A DNA stretch of 64,000 nt from Rothia sp. SD9660Na (GTDB lineage: Bacteria > Actinomycetota > Actinomycetes > Actinomycetales > Micrococcaceae), in NCBI RefSeq assembly GCF_030064065.1, contig NZ_CP125946.1, forward strand, positions 682,001 to 746,000, read 5' to 3'. This document shows, piece after piece, positions 54,696-64,000 of this stretch. Both the position numbers and the translations under genes were made by a program. Under the pieces are notes generated by a model. It saw only the letters and a list, made by a program, of their open reading frames with translations. It was not told the origin of the DNA and ran no database searches. The number at the start of each line of letters is the position of its first letter. Positions within the stretch are counted from its first letter, which is position 1.

Positions 54696-56393
54696 TTAGA
54701 CCGATACTGAGCGCTTGAGCCAGAGCGTAGCTGACCCGGGTACGGAACCCGCGGCGAAAGCGTCCTGAGAGCCAGGGGCGGAGCCCAGCACAAACTCGGC
54801 CTCAGCCAGGGCCGCAGGCAGGGGAGTGGGCTCGGTGCTGAAGTTAGTCAGATTGACCCAGCCGCCGGGGCGCTCAAAGGCCAGGACGGCCTCGTCCCCC
54901 GTCTCAAGCCAGGTCAGCTCTTCTGCGCCCTGGAGCTGGCGACGGGCGGCCAGGGCTGCCCGGTAGAGGTTCAGGGTCGAATCTTCCTGCTGGTCCTGAG
55001 CCGACACCGCGTAGCCTGAGAACCAGGCGGGCTGGGGCAGGTGGGGCTTGCCAGTACCAAAACCGAAGGAGGGGCCGTCCGCCTCCCAAGGCAAGGGGAC
55101 CCGGCAACCGTCGCGCCCGACGTTGACGCCGGGGGAGTTGAAGAAAGTGGGGTCCTGGCGGTCTGCATCGGGAATCTCAGCGACCTCGTGCAGGCCCAGC
55201 TCTTCACCCTGGTAGAGGTAGGCCGAACCAGGTAGGGCCAGCTCGAAGAGGGTAGCTGCGCGGGCACGGGCTGAACCCAATTCCCGGTCAAGTTCCTCAG
55301 CCGGGCCACCGGCCAGCAGCCACTCGTGGCCTACCTTCTCGTTGGTCTTACCCTCTACAAAGGGCAGGCCGTAGCGGGTGGGGTGGCGCACCACATCGTG
55401 GTTGGACAGCACCCAGGTACTCGACGAACCAGATTCCGCTGAGAGTTCCAGGTTCTCCGTCACAATCTTGCGGAACTCACCCGCCTCGAAGCGGGCGGTG
55501 AGAAGGTCAAAGTTGAAGGCCTGGCCCAGGCCCTGGGCGGACGCGTAGGCGGGGCGGCGGTCGCGCTCTACCCAGGCCTCTGCTACGGCGGTGCGGGGCG
55601 GGGTGTATTCGTTGAAAACGGCCCGCCATTCCTTATAAATCTCGTGCACATCGTCGCGGTCCCACATGGGGTGAGTGCCGTCCTTAGGCATAGCGTCGAG
55701 CTCTGCCTGGCTGGGTAGAACCTCAGGTAGGTCCTTGGCGATACCGTGGGCCACGTCAATGCGGAAGCCATCGACGCCGCGGTCGGCCCAGAAGCGGAAA
55801 GTTTCTTTGAAGTCTTCGTGAACCTCGGGGTTATGCCAGTTCAGGTCGGGCTGTTCAACGGCGAAGTTGTGCAGGTACCACTGGCCGTCGCCCACCGGCT
55901 CCCAGGCCGGGCCGCCGAAGATGGAGGTCCAGTCTGACGGGGGCAGCTCGCCCTTCTCGCCCAGGCCGTCACGGAAGATATAGCGGTCACGGGCTGCCGA
56001 GCCCGGTGCGGACGCCAGGGCCTCCTGGAACCAGACATGCAGGTTGGAAGTATGGTTGGGCACCACATCAACAATGAGCTTCAGACCCGCTGCGTGCAGG
56101 GCGCTGGCCATCTCATCGAAGTCAGCCAGGGTACCAATTTTCGGGTCAACATCGCGGAAGTCATCGACATCATAGCCACCATCGGCCAGGGCTGAGGGGT
56201 AGAAGGGGGAGAGCCATACAGCATCTACGCCCAGCTTCTTAAGGTAGGGAACCTTGGCCGTGATTCCCTTGAGGTCGCCGATTCCGTTGCCGTCGGCGTC
56301 CGCAAAGGAGCGGGGGTAAATCTGGTAGACCACGGCCTGGCGCCACCAGGTGGGTTCATCGGCTGCCGGGACTAAGAGGTTTGAATCGCTCAT
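54696..56393 (-). CDS. GH13 alpha-glucosidase
   Basis: The 565-residue alpha-amylase-family enzyme has the four conserved regions: VVPNHTS, DGFRIDVAHG with the nucleophile Asp, AVAEAWV with the acid/base Glu, and LSNHDVVRHPTRYG with the transition-state Asp. The pattern fits the oligo-1,6-glucosidase/alpha-glucosidase subfamilies acting on short maltose-type sugars or alpha-1,6 links, in the cytoplasm since no signal peptide is present. ATG 56393 has AAAGG at about eight bases; the upstream in-frame ATG at 56408 lacks one. Exact linkage is unresolved. Confidence 0.92.
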   Translation of the reverse strand: MSDSNLLVPAADEPTWWRQAVVYQIYPRSFADADGNGIGDLKGITAKVPYLKKLGVDAVWLSPFYPSALADGGYDVDDFRDVDPKIGTLADFDEMASALHAAGLKLIVDVVPNHTSNLHVWFQEALASAPGSAARDRYIFRDGLGEKGELPPSDWTSIFGGPAWEPVGDGQWYLHNFAVEQPDLNWHNPEVHEDFKETFRFWADRGVDGFRIDVAHGIAKDLPEVLPSQAELDAMPKDGTHPMWDRDDVHEIYKEWRAVFNEYTPPRTAVAEAWVERDRRPAYASAQGLGQAFNFDLLTARFEAGEFRKIVTENLELSAESGSSSTWVLSNHDVVRHPTRYGLPFVEGKTNEKVGHEWLLAGGPAEELDRELGSARARAATLFELALPGSAYLYQGEELGLHEVAEIPDADRQDPTFFNSPGVNVGRDGCRVPLPWEADGPSFGFGTGKPHLPQPAWFSGYAVSAQDQQEDSTLNLYRAALAARRQLQGAEELTWLETGDEAVLAFERPGGWVNLTNFSTEPTPLPAALAEAEFVLGSAPGSQDAFAAGSVPGSATLWLKRSVSV

Positions 56394-56570
56394 CGTTGAA
56401 CCTTTCACGGGAAGAAGCTACAGGGCAGGTATCTGCCCCTGCCCACCAGCCTACGCCCCGGCGTCCGCCCCCAGAGCGGAAAAGGTACACGTGGCAAAAA
56501 TGCCGGAAACTGGAGTTACGCAGGTTACACGCTCAAAGCTAACAAACTGCCTGCTCAGCGGCACACCGCC

Positions 56571-58016
<1,446 letters not shown>

Positions 58017-58032
58017 GGTAAGTTTTCCCTGA

Positions 58033-58096
58033 AAGGGGACCTTAAAACCTAAAGGGGACCGCATAATATGCGGTCCCCTTTAAGTTTTGCGGTCCC
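58033..58096. terminator. Nested palindrome terminator, family 2 copy 2
   Basis: Inner arms 58051-58064 and 58068-58081 (AAAGGGGACCGCAT and complement) lie inside AGGGGACC and GGTCCCT. It matches 47038-47109 in design and in the AAGTTTTGCGGTCCC flank. It separates convergent guaB1 and the helicase gene. Confidence 0.82.
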
Positions 58097-59718
58097 TATG
58101 AGTCTTGGCTGCCCTCTACCCGGCGGGTGCGGCGGCGACGGCGGCTCTGGCCCTCACCCTGCTGGCCACCTTCAGCCGCGTCAGCAGGCTTCTGCTGGCG
58201 CTGGCGGCGGGCCGGACGCTCCTGTCCGGCTTCCCCCTCGACCCGGCGGGTACGGCGGCGGCGCGGCTTGGAATCAGCCTCCCCGCTCTGGCCGCCACGC
58301 TGGTCATCGCGCTTCTGCCCCCGGCCCTCACCGCCAGAGCGTGAGCCCTCGCGGCGCGGAGAACGGGAGCCCGAACGTCCGCGACGATTCCCGCGGCCAC
58401 CGCGCTCCTGGCGCTTCTCACGAGCCTGGGCACCACCAAAGTCCTCAGCCTCTTCAGCCTGCAGACCTGCTGCGGTGCGCTCCTCCTTGGGCAGGCGGCC
58501 CTTGGTTCCCTTGGCAATACCCAGGTCAGTGAAGAGGTGGGGAGAGGAAGAATAGGTTTCAACCGGCTCGTCCACACCCAGTTCCAGGGCCTTGTTGATG
58601 AGCTTCCAGCGGGGCACGTCCTCCCAGTCCACCAGGGTAACGGCGGTGCCTTCCTTCTCGGCGCGACCGGTGCGGCCCACACGGTGCAGGTAGGTCTTCT
58701 CATCCTCGGGGCACTGGTAGTTGATGACGTGGGTGACGTCCTCAACGTCAATACCGCGGGCTGCCACATCGGTTGCAACCAGAATGTCAATCTTGCCGTT
58801 GCGGAAGGCCCGCAGGGCCTGCTCACGCGCCCCCTGGTTGAGGTCGCCGTGGATAGCGCCGGCCGCAAAACCTCGGGCAGTCAGCTCGTCAGAGAGCTTG
58901 GCAGCGGAGCGCTTGGTCTTGGTGAAAATGACGGTGCGGCCCCGGCCTTCGGCGCGCAGAATACGGCCGACCAGCTCGTCCTTATCGAGGGGGTGGGCTC
59001 GGTAAATAACCTGGCGGATTGAGGCCTTGGTCATGGTCTCTTCTTCGCCGTATTCAGCGCGGATGTGCATGGGGCGGCTCATGTAGCGGCGGGCCATGGT
59101 CAGGACGGGCCCGGGCATGGTTGCCGAGAAGAGCATGGTCTGGCGTACCTCGGGTATGGCTGAGAGAATGCGCTCCACATCGGGCAGGAAGCCCAGGTCA
59201 AGCATCTCGTCGGCCTCATCGAGTACCACAATCTTGATCTGGCTCAGGTTGAGGTACTTCTGGCGGTGCAGGTCAATCAGGCGGCCCGGGGTGCCCACAA
59301 TCAGCTCAACGCCCTTTTCCAGTTCTTTGACCTGGCTGTCGTAGGGGCGGCCGCCGTAGAGGGTCGCTACTCGCACGCCGGTCTTTGAGGCAGCGACAGA
59401 GAGGTCATCGCCCACCTGGATAGCCAGTTCGCGGGTGGGGACTATAATCAGGGCCTGAGGCGCACCCGGGGCGGGAAGCTGGTTGAAGGCGTCCGTACCC
59501 GGAACTGCAACGCTCTGCAGGGCAGGCAGACCAAAGCCCAGGGTCTTACCGGTACCGGTCTTAGCCTGACCGATGATGTCCTGGCCAGATAGAGCCACCG
59601 GCAGAGTCAGGGCCTGAATGGGGAAGGGGGAGACGATGCCTTTCTCGGCGAGGGCATCGGCAATGTCTTGGCGCACGCCGTAGTCTGCGAAAGTTTTAGT
59701 GGTATCAGGGTTAGTCAC
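58096..59718 (-). CDS. DEAD-box RNA helicase with basic RGG/RRRTRR tail
   Basis: The 540-residue protein has the helicase core: Q motif FADYGVRQDIADALAEKGIV with FPIQ, motif I GQAKTGTGKT, motif II LDEADEMLD, motif III FSATMP, and motif VI HRVGRTGRAEKEG. The C-terminal 130 residues are disordered and basic with RGG-like stretches and two RRRRTRRVEG repeats, typical of RNA-binding tails. It probably remodels structured RNA or aids ribosome assembly. GTG 59718 has GAAGGAA at about ten bases. The promoter candidate near 59900 gives a 5' leader of about 175 bases. Confidence 0.94.
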   Translation of the reverse strand: MTNPDTTKTFADYGVRQDIADALAEKGIVSPFPIQALTLPVALSGQDIIGQAKTGTGKTLGFGLPALQSVAVPGTDAFNQLPAPGAPQALIIVPTRELAIQVGDDLSVAASKTGVRVATLYGGRPYDSQVKELEKGVELIVGTPGRLIDLHRQKYLNLSQIKIVVLDEADEMLDLGFLPDVERILSAIPEVRQTMLFSATMPGPVLTMARRYMSRPMHIRAEYGEEETMTKASIRQVIYRAHPLDKDELVGRILRAEGRGRTVIFTKTKRSAAKLSDELTARGFAAGAIHGDLNQGAREQALRAFRNGKIDILVATDVAARGIDVEDVTHVINYQCPEDEKTYLHRVGRTGRAEKEGTAVTLVDWEDVPRWKLINKALELGVDEPVETYSSSPHLFTDLGIAKGTKGRLPKEERTAAGLQAEEAEDFGGAQAREKRQERGGRGNRRGRSGSRSPRREGSRSGGEGRGQKRDDQRGGQSGEADSKPRRRRTRRVEGEAGQERPARRQRQQKPADAAEGGQQGEGQSRRRRRTRRVEGSQDS

Positions 59719-59926
59719 GAATCGTGTTCCTTCGGGTGAGGCCCCGGCCCGGGGCAAACGAGGAAGCCGATCGTGGGTTTTCATGCAGCAAAGAAGCTCT
59801 ATCAACCGCCGGGTGGACGCTTGCAGAGCGTCGGGCGGGAGAGCTAAAGGCAGGTGAGTCTATACGGATGGTACGACCGGGCAACCAAATAACTTCTTTA
59901 TTCTACCGCCAAGTGCTGTAAATGTA
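59719..59926 (-). promoter_or_regulatory. Long leader and promoter of the helicase gene
   Basis: On the minus strand TAGAAT (59900-59905) with TTACAT 16 bases ahead is a plausible promoter. The leader of about 175 bases contains GCCCCGGCCCGGGGC and other self-complementary parts near its 3' end. Long leaders are common for cold-inducible helicases, but I recognise no known motif. Confidence 0.45.
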
Positions 59927-59970
59927 AGAGGGGCCCCGGGAGTTTTGTGTCAAACTCCCGGGGCCCCTCT
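59927..59970. terminator. 19-bp terminator stem after the DUF3107 gene
   Basis: Arms 59927-59945 and 59952-59970 are a perfect 19-bp inverted repeat around TGTGTC. It lies 19 bases past the DUF3107 stop and just upstream of the helicase promoter. Confidence 0.85.
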
Positions 59971-59988
59971 GGCTGAGTAAGCCCGATG

Positions 59989-60216
59989 TTACTGGCCGAT
60001 ACCGAAGCCAATGCGGTGTTTGGTTTCAGCGCCCAGCTCGACATAGCCGATGTTTGCGGCCGGAACCAGGGTGGTGGAGCCCTTAGAATCGGTCAGTTCC
60101 AGGATGCCGCCCTGTTCAAGAGCCGCAGCGACTTTGGCGCGGACGTCTGAGGCGGTTTCGTCGGTGTCGATGACGACCTGGCTAGGCACGTTGATAACGC
60201 CAATCTTGATTTCCAT
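59989..60216 (-). CDS. DUF3107 family protein
   Basis: The 75-residue protein (MEIKIGVINVPSQVVIDTDE at the start, then VRAKVAAALEQGGILELTD) belongs to the actinobacterial DUF3107 family of unknown function, usually next to a TetR gene and a DEAD-box helicase as here. AAAGGAAACCTC precedes ATG 60216. A TAGACTGGTGGGC segment lies about 55 bases upstream, matching the -10 and start-site sequence seen before dapD and pepP; here it would give a short leader. Confidence 0.88.
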   Translation of the reverse strand: MEIKIGVINVPSQVVIDTDETASDVRAKVAAALEQGGILELTDSKGSTTLVPAANIGYVELGAETKHRIGFGIGQ

Positions 60217-60354
60217 GAGGTTTCCTTTCGATGGTTCCCTACCTGGCTGTAGGGGGTCTCTGCCCACCAGTCTACGTGAGTAAGGGCAAGAAAGGGGTGG
60301 GGTTTCGGTCTGAGCTGACAGGGTAGAGAAAGGCTGCGACAGCGGGTGAGAGCG

Positions 60355-61011
60355 CTACTCCCAGTCTTCGTCGATGATGGAGATACCGCCCCAGGCCAGG
60401 CGGAAGACGGCGCGCTCAGCCATTGCAAGCTGCTGGGGTGAGGCGTCGGTGCCGATGACCATGTGGGCAGCTGCCTGCACCATACCGGTGAGCATGCGGG
60501 CCGTCATCAGGGCCTCTTCAAAGGGTATGCCCGCATTGGGTGCTAGTACCTCGGCGATTCGCTTGGCGATAGTGATGTGCATGTTTTCGGTACGTTCTTG
60601 TACCGAGTAGTCGTTCTGAATGTCGGATTCAAAGATGACGCGGTAGCCTGCTACATTGTTGCGGGCAAAATTGAAGAAAGCCCCGATGACGCCCTGCACC
60701 CGTTCGCGGTTGACCTTGGTGGTGTAGAGGGGCTGCACCAGCTGGGTCATAAGGTTATTGATTTGTTCATCGAGCACGGCCAGGTAGAGGTCGCGTTTGC
60801 CGGTGAAGTGCTGGTAGAGCACAGGCTTGGTCACGTTAGAGGCGGTGGCGATGTGGTCCATGGTAGTGGTGTGATAGCCCCGGGAAGCAAAAACACGCAC
60901 GGCGTTGCCGATGAGCTGCTGGCGGCGCAGGTCTTTGGGCAGGCGGGAGGCTCCGGACGGGTCGATGGGGTCGCCGGGGTCGGAGTCAGCTGAAAATATG
61001 GTGGTAGACAT
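60355..61011 (-). CDS. TetR-family transcriptional regulator
   Basis: The 218-residue protein has an N-terminal helix-turn-helix (HTTTMDHIATASNVTKPVLYQH followed by FTGKRDLYLAVL). The C-terminal domain is an all-helical ligand pocket. It lies with DUF3107 and the helicase on the same strand, an order kept in many actinobacteria. Ligand and targets are unknown. Confidence 0.9.
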   Translation of the reverse strand: MSTTIFSADSDPGDPIDPSGASRLPKDLRRQQLIGNAVRVFASRGYHTTTMDHIATASNVTKPVLYQHFTGKRDLYLAVLDEQINNLMTQLVQPLYTTKVNRERVQGVIGAFFNFARNNVAGYRVIFESDIQNDYSVQERTENMHITIAKRIAEVLAPNAGIPFEEALMTARMLTGMVQAAAHMVIGTDASPQQLAMAERAVFRLAWGGISIIDEDWE

Positions 61012-61074
61012 CGTTGCTGCCGAACCTTTGGGATGGTGGGCGGACGGGGGTACGGCTGGTGGGGTGCCTGCCTG

Positions 61075-62367
61075 CTAGGAGGCGTCGGTTTGGGGCTCGG
61101 CCTCTTCGGGGGTTTCTTGCACTTCGATACCGTAGAGGGCTTCGAGGGCCGCTACATAGTCGTCTACCCGGCCTTCGCGTGCCATGTCTCGGGCACGGAC
61201 GGTCGGGGTGTGCAGGAGGGACTTGACCATGCGGCGCATTGCGAGTTCAAGCTGTTCAGTTGCTGCGGTGCATCCGTACTGGTTGTGCACCTTAGCTAGC
61301 TCGGCGTCGAGTACGCTCATGGTGTGTTGTCTGAGAGCAACAATAGCAGCGTCGACACTGCGGGCCTTCTCTTTGATGGAGAATTCTGCGGCGGCTTCGT
61401 CCACAATTGTGCGGGCGGTGTGCACGGACTCTACGGTCTCTTCGGGGGCAGCCAGGCGCACAGATTCGAGGGTAATCAGTTCTACCTCGGGTAGGTCTGC
61501 TACCTCGGGGGCGAAGTCGCGAGAGAGCGCTAAATCAAGGATGACGCGCTTACCAGCGGGGATTTCGATGGGGAGCATGGGGGAAGCGCCACCCGAGCAG
61601 CCGATGATGATATCGGCCGCTGCCATCTGCTCGTGCAGTTCCCCGTGGGGCACTGCCTGTACTCCGCGTTTGTCGGCAAAAGTGGCTGCACGATCTGAGC
61701 GGGAGTATATCCAGATATCGGTCGTCCCCCGAGAGTGCAGGGCAGCTACGGTAGCCCCGGCGTAGGCACCAGTACCAAAGACCAGAACCCGGCGGTTCTC
61801 CCAGATTTTGTCGGCGATGTCATCGGCCATATCCAGGGCAACCGACACGATGGAGCGGCCCCGGGAGCCCAGCATGGTTTGCTGGCCGATCCGGCGGGCG
61901 GTCTGGGCACCGTGCTCAAAGAGGCGCACCAGGTTGCCGGTGGCCCGTCCTTGCTCCTGGGAGAGAGATAGGGCGCGGCGCACCTGGCCGGTAATTTCGC
62001 GTTCGCCCACAACGGCCGACTCTAGGCCTGAGGCTACAGTGAAGAGGTGGTGGGCTGCATCGGTATTCACCAGCACATCAAAGCTGTTTTCTACCAGGTC
62101 GTAGGAAAGCCCGGACCGCTGGGAGAGCAGGTCGAAGATGTGCTCTGAGGCGGTGGCAACATCGTTGGCGATATTCTGGTCGGTGGCTCCCGGCTTGCTG
62201 GGAATCTCGGCGTAGAGCTCTAAGCGGTTGCAGGTAGACAAAATCACCTCACCACGAATGCCGGTGCGTTCAAGATCCCGGTGGATTTTCTCAACGCCTT
62301 CGCTGAGGTGAGCCACGGTGGTGAGGTCGACTGAGCGATGCGATGCTACAAGGCTGAAAATAGTCAC
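61075..62367 (-). CDS. hemA: Glutamyl-tRNA reductase
   Basis: The 430-residue enzyme reduces glutamyl-tRNA to glutamate-1-semialdehyde, the first step of haem synthesis by the C5 route. The catalytic Cys lies in ILSTCNRLELYAE. GLESAVVGEREITGQVRRA and the NADPH-binding VLVFGTGAYAG follow, then a C-terminal dimerisation helix. The GTG start lies nine bases after a TATAAT box on the minus strand. It is divergent from hemE. Confidence 0.96.
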   Translation of the reverse strand: MTIFSLVASHRSVDLTTVAHLSEGVEKIHRDLERTGIRGEVILSTCNRLELYAEIPSKPGATDQNIANDVATASEHIFDLLSQRSGLSYDLVENSFDVLVNTDAAHHLFTVASGLESAVVGEREITGQVRRALSLSQEQGRATGNLVRLFEHGAQTARRIGQQTMLGSRGRSIVSVALDMADDIADKIWENRRVLVFGTGAYAGATVAALHSRGTTDIWIYSRSDRAATFADKRGVQAVPHGELHEQMAAADIIIGCSGGASPMLPIEIPAGKRVILDLALSRDFAPEVADLPEVELITLESVRLAAPEETVESVHTARTIVDEAAAEFSIKEKARSVDAAIVALRQHTMSVLDAELAKVHNQYGCTAATEQLELAMRRMVKSLLHTPTVRARDMAREGRVDDYVAALEALYGIEVQETPEEAEPQTDAS

Positions 62368-62455
62368 GACGACTCTATTATAGACAGCTCCCTGTTGGGG
62401 GTCTTGTGACAGGTTGTCTCTAAAGTTGTGCTCTAAACTTGGCAGAATGGTGTAT
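62368..62455. promoter_or_regulatory. Divergent hemA/hemE promoters
   Basis: TATAAT on the minus strand (62377-62382) serves hemA, and CAGAAT (62443-62448) is seven bases before the hemE ATG. The 88-base gap is the only space for haem or iron control of both genes. No clear operator dyad is visible. Confidence 0.55.
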
Positions 62456-63583
62456 ATGAGTCAGACCGTGTCATCAGCGCTGCGTCAGCGCCCCCTGCTC
62501 ACCGACGAGCAGCTTGCCCACCTGCCCGCTACCCATCCCCTGAAGACCGCCGGTACTGGCGAGTCACCCATGATTCGTACCCTGACCGGGCGCGAAGCCG
62601 AGCACGCCCCGGTCTGGTTCATGCGCCAGGCAGGACGCTCCCTACCCGAGTACCGCGAAATTCGCGAGGGAATCCCCATGCTGGATTCCTGCCTCAACCC
62701 CGAACTGGCTGCAGAAATTACGGTTCAGCCGGTGCGCCGCCACAAGGTCGATGCCGGTATCTTCTTCTCAGATATCGTCATCCCCATGAAGCTAGCCGGT
62801 GTGGGTGTCGATATCGTTCCCGGGCGAGGCCCCGTGCTCGATGCCCCCGTCCGCACCCTTGAGGACATCAAGAACCTACCCGAACTCGAAGATTCCGCTC
62901 TTGACCCCATTCGAGAAGCCGTTGCCCTGACCGTTGAGAAGCTGGGCTCTACCCCGCTCATCGGTTTTGCCGGTGCCCCCTTCACCGTGGCCGCCTACAT
63001 GGTAGAGGGCGGGCCCTCCCGCGACCACCTGCGTCCGCGCACCATGATGCACGCCGACCCCGAAGCCTGGGCCGCCCTGGGCGCCTGGGCCGCCCGTACC
63101 TCAGCCCAGTTCCTGGCTGCCCAGATTGAGGCGGGCGCCTCAGCCGTGCAGCTCTTCGACTCCTGGGCAGGGTCCCTGGGTGAGGCCGACTACCGCCGCT
63201 TCGTTATGCCCCACTCCGCAGCCACCCTCGCAGCCGTTGAACACTACGGGGTGCCCCGAATCCACTTTGGTACCGGCACCGCCGAATTGCTGCCCGCCAT
63301 GCTCGAAGCCGGCGCCGACGTCATCGGCGTTGACTACCGCCTGCCCCTTTCAGAAGCCCAGCGCCGACTGGGCGGTGGCATCGTCTTGCAGGGCAACATC
63401 GACCCGGCCCTGCTGGCATCGGGCTGGGAGGCCCTCGCCGCCCACACCGATGCAGTTCTTGAAGAAGGACGCACCGCGCCGGCCCACGTGGTTAACCTGG
63501 GGCACGGCGTGCCCCCCACCACCGACCCCACCGTCCTGACCCGCCTGGTCGACTACATCCACACCTCAACCCGCAAAGGCTAG
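62456..63583 (+). CDS. hemE: Uroporphyrinogen decarboxylase
   Basis: The 375-residue TIM-barrel enzyme converts uroporphyrinogen III to coproporphyrinogen III. The signature PVWFMRQAGRSLPEYRE with its catalytic Arg, FFSDIVIPMKLAGVGVD, GFAGAPFTVAAYMVEGG and the C-terminal NLGHGVPPTTDP are all present. It begins with a polar extension of about 35 residues. ATG 62456 is chosen for the CAGAAT box seven bases upstream. It is followed 13 bases later by hemY in the same direction. Confidence 0.96.
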   Translation: MSQTVSSALRQRPLLTDEQLAHLPATHPLKTAGTGESPMIRTLTGREAEHAPVWFMRQAGRSLPEYREIREGIPMLDSCLNPELAAEITVQPVRRHKVDAGIFFSDIVIPMKLAGVGVDIVPGRGPVLDAPVRTLEDIKNLPELEDSALDPIREAVALTVEKLGSTPLIGFAGAPFTVAAYMVEGGPSRDHLRPRTMMHADPEAWAALGAWAARTSAQFLAAQIEAGASAVQLFDSWAGSLGEADYRRFVMPHSAATLAAVEHYGVPRIHFGTGTAELLPAMLEAGADVIGVDYRLPLSEAQRRLGGGIVLQGNIDPALLASGWEALAAHTDAVLEEGRTAPAHVVNLGHGVPPTTDPTVLTRLVDYIHTSTRKG

Positions 63584-63596
63584 GAAAAAGAACCCC

Positions 63597-64000
63597 ATGG
63601 CACAGCACCAGCACCTGCACAACACCGCCCTGGTGATTGGCGGCGGTATCTCGGGCCTGCTTGCAGCCCGCGAACTAGCCCGCGCCGGTAAGAAAGTCAC
63701 CCTGGTTGAACGGGAAAGCCACCTGGGAGGTGCCGTAGGCGCCCACCAATTAGCCGGTCTGGTGCTGGATTCTGGTGCTGAGTCCTTCGCAACCCGTACC
63801 GACGCGGTCCACAACCTGCTTACCGACTTGGGGCTGGCTGACCGCATTGTGATGCCCGAGCCCCTTGGCTCCTGGCTCTACCTGCCCACCGGGCCCTACC
63901 CCTCACCGTCCACCGGTGTTCTGGGCATCCCCGGCAGCCTCGATGATCCGGCGCTCAAAAAAATCCTGGGCCGGGCAGGCTACCGCCGAGCCAAACTCGA
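63597..64000 (+). CDS. hemY: Protoporphyrinogen/coproporphyrinogen III oxidase (partial)
   Basis: The first 134 residues are in the window and the gene runs off the right end. ALVIGGGISGLLAARELARA is the FAD-binding Rossmann motif, followed by VTLVERESHLGGAVGAH, and LDSGAESFATRTDAV, matching HemY/CgoX. In actinobacteria this enzyme usually oxidises coproporphyrinogen III in the coproporphyrin-dependent haem route. AGGA precedes ATG 63597. It forms an operon with hemE. Confidence 0.92.
   Translation, partial: MAQHQHLHNTALVIGGGISGLLAARELARAGKKVTLVERESHLGGAVGAHQLAGLVLDSGAESFATRTDAVHNLLTDLGLADRIVMPEPLGSWLYLPTGPYPSPSTGVLGIPGSLDDPALKKILGRAGYRRAKL

Overview
The window looks like a chromosomal segment of a high-GC Gram-positive actinobacterium, most likely a Rothia-like member of the Micrococcaceae. 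Supporting signs are the mycothiol enzyme MshB, actinobacterial small families (DUF3117, DUF3107), GuaB1, monomeric isocitrate dehydrogenase, actinobacterial DapC/DapD, an LARTG cell-wall sorting signal, and many start codons placed 6-7 bases after a TANNNT -10 box, as in leaderless transcripts. The genus is an inference from gene content and composition; no alignment was run.

Layout. 1-4200: serine/threonine-type transporter, SMR efflux protein, double-GNAT acetyltransferase and the ychF ATPase. 4225-7385: an insertion-sequence scar. A full IS256-family element sits between a truncated IS110-family and a truncated IS5-family transposase, beside a 5'-truncated gene, with look-alike hairpins on both sides of the block. 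7469-16577: YtxH-like and PhnA-like proteins, an MFS transporter, a lipoprotein, two overlapping TetR paralogues, a UvrA-like pseudogene, tpx, a broken azlC with intact azlD, an OsmC-like protein and a LysP-like permease. 16822-19744: tdk, then an AT-rich island carrying one DUF262/DUF1524 (GmrSD-like) gene. 19745-36771: central metabolism and housekeeping genes (icd, S9 peptidase, pcp, pgi, BCCT transporter, typA, mshB fusion, fdxA, dapC, gltA). 36857-42424: galE, an LARTG-anchored 5'-nucleotidase, and divergent dapD/dapE. 42553-43669: a glutamate ABC-transporter operon collapsed into one decaying frame. 43876-54580: a DivIVA-like/mannosyltransferase pair, DUF3117, O-methyltransferase, tatB, the mgtE-like/DUF1003/mrp group, a YflT-type protein, pepP and a PHP phosphoesterase. 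54696-64000: a GH13 glucosidase, guaB1, a helicase/DUF3107/TetR group, and the haem genes hemA, hemE and hemY (cut by the window end).

How genes work together. dapC, dapD and dapE cover three successive steps of the succinylase route to diaminopimelate but lie at separate loci. hemA is divergent from hemE-hemY. gltA and icd are neighbouring TCA-cycle steps 14 kb apart. Several loci are decaying by internal deletion (UvrA-like gene, azlC, glu operon).

Most interesting: a family of at least five ~100-base intergenic elements (13350, 25792, 29909, 51951, 54587). All lie at gene 3' ends. Their outer and inner helix arms differ in sequence between copies but still pair, while the single-stranded core near ATTCACGCCAGCC stays constant. 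This covariation suggests a conserved RNA or DNA structure that I cannot match to a family I know. An over-represented GCGGACGC octamer is a second genome-scale signal.
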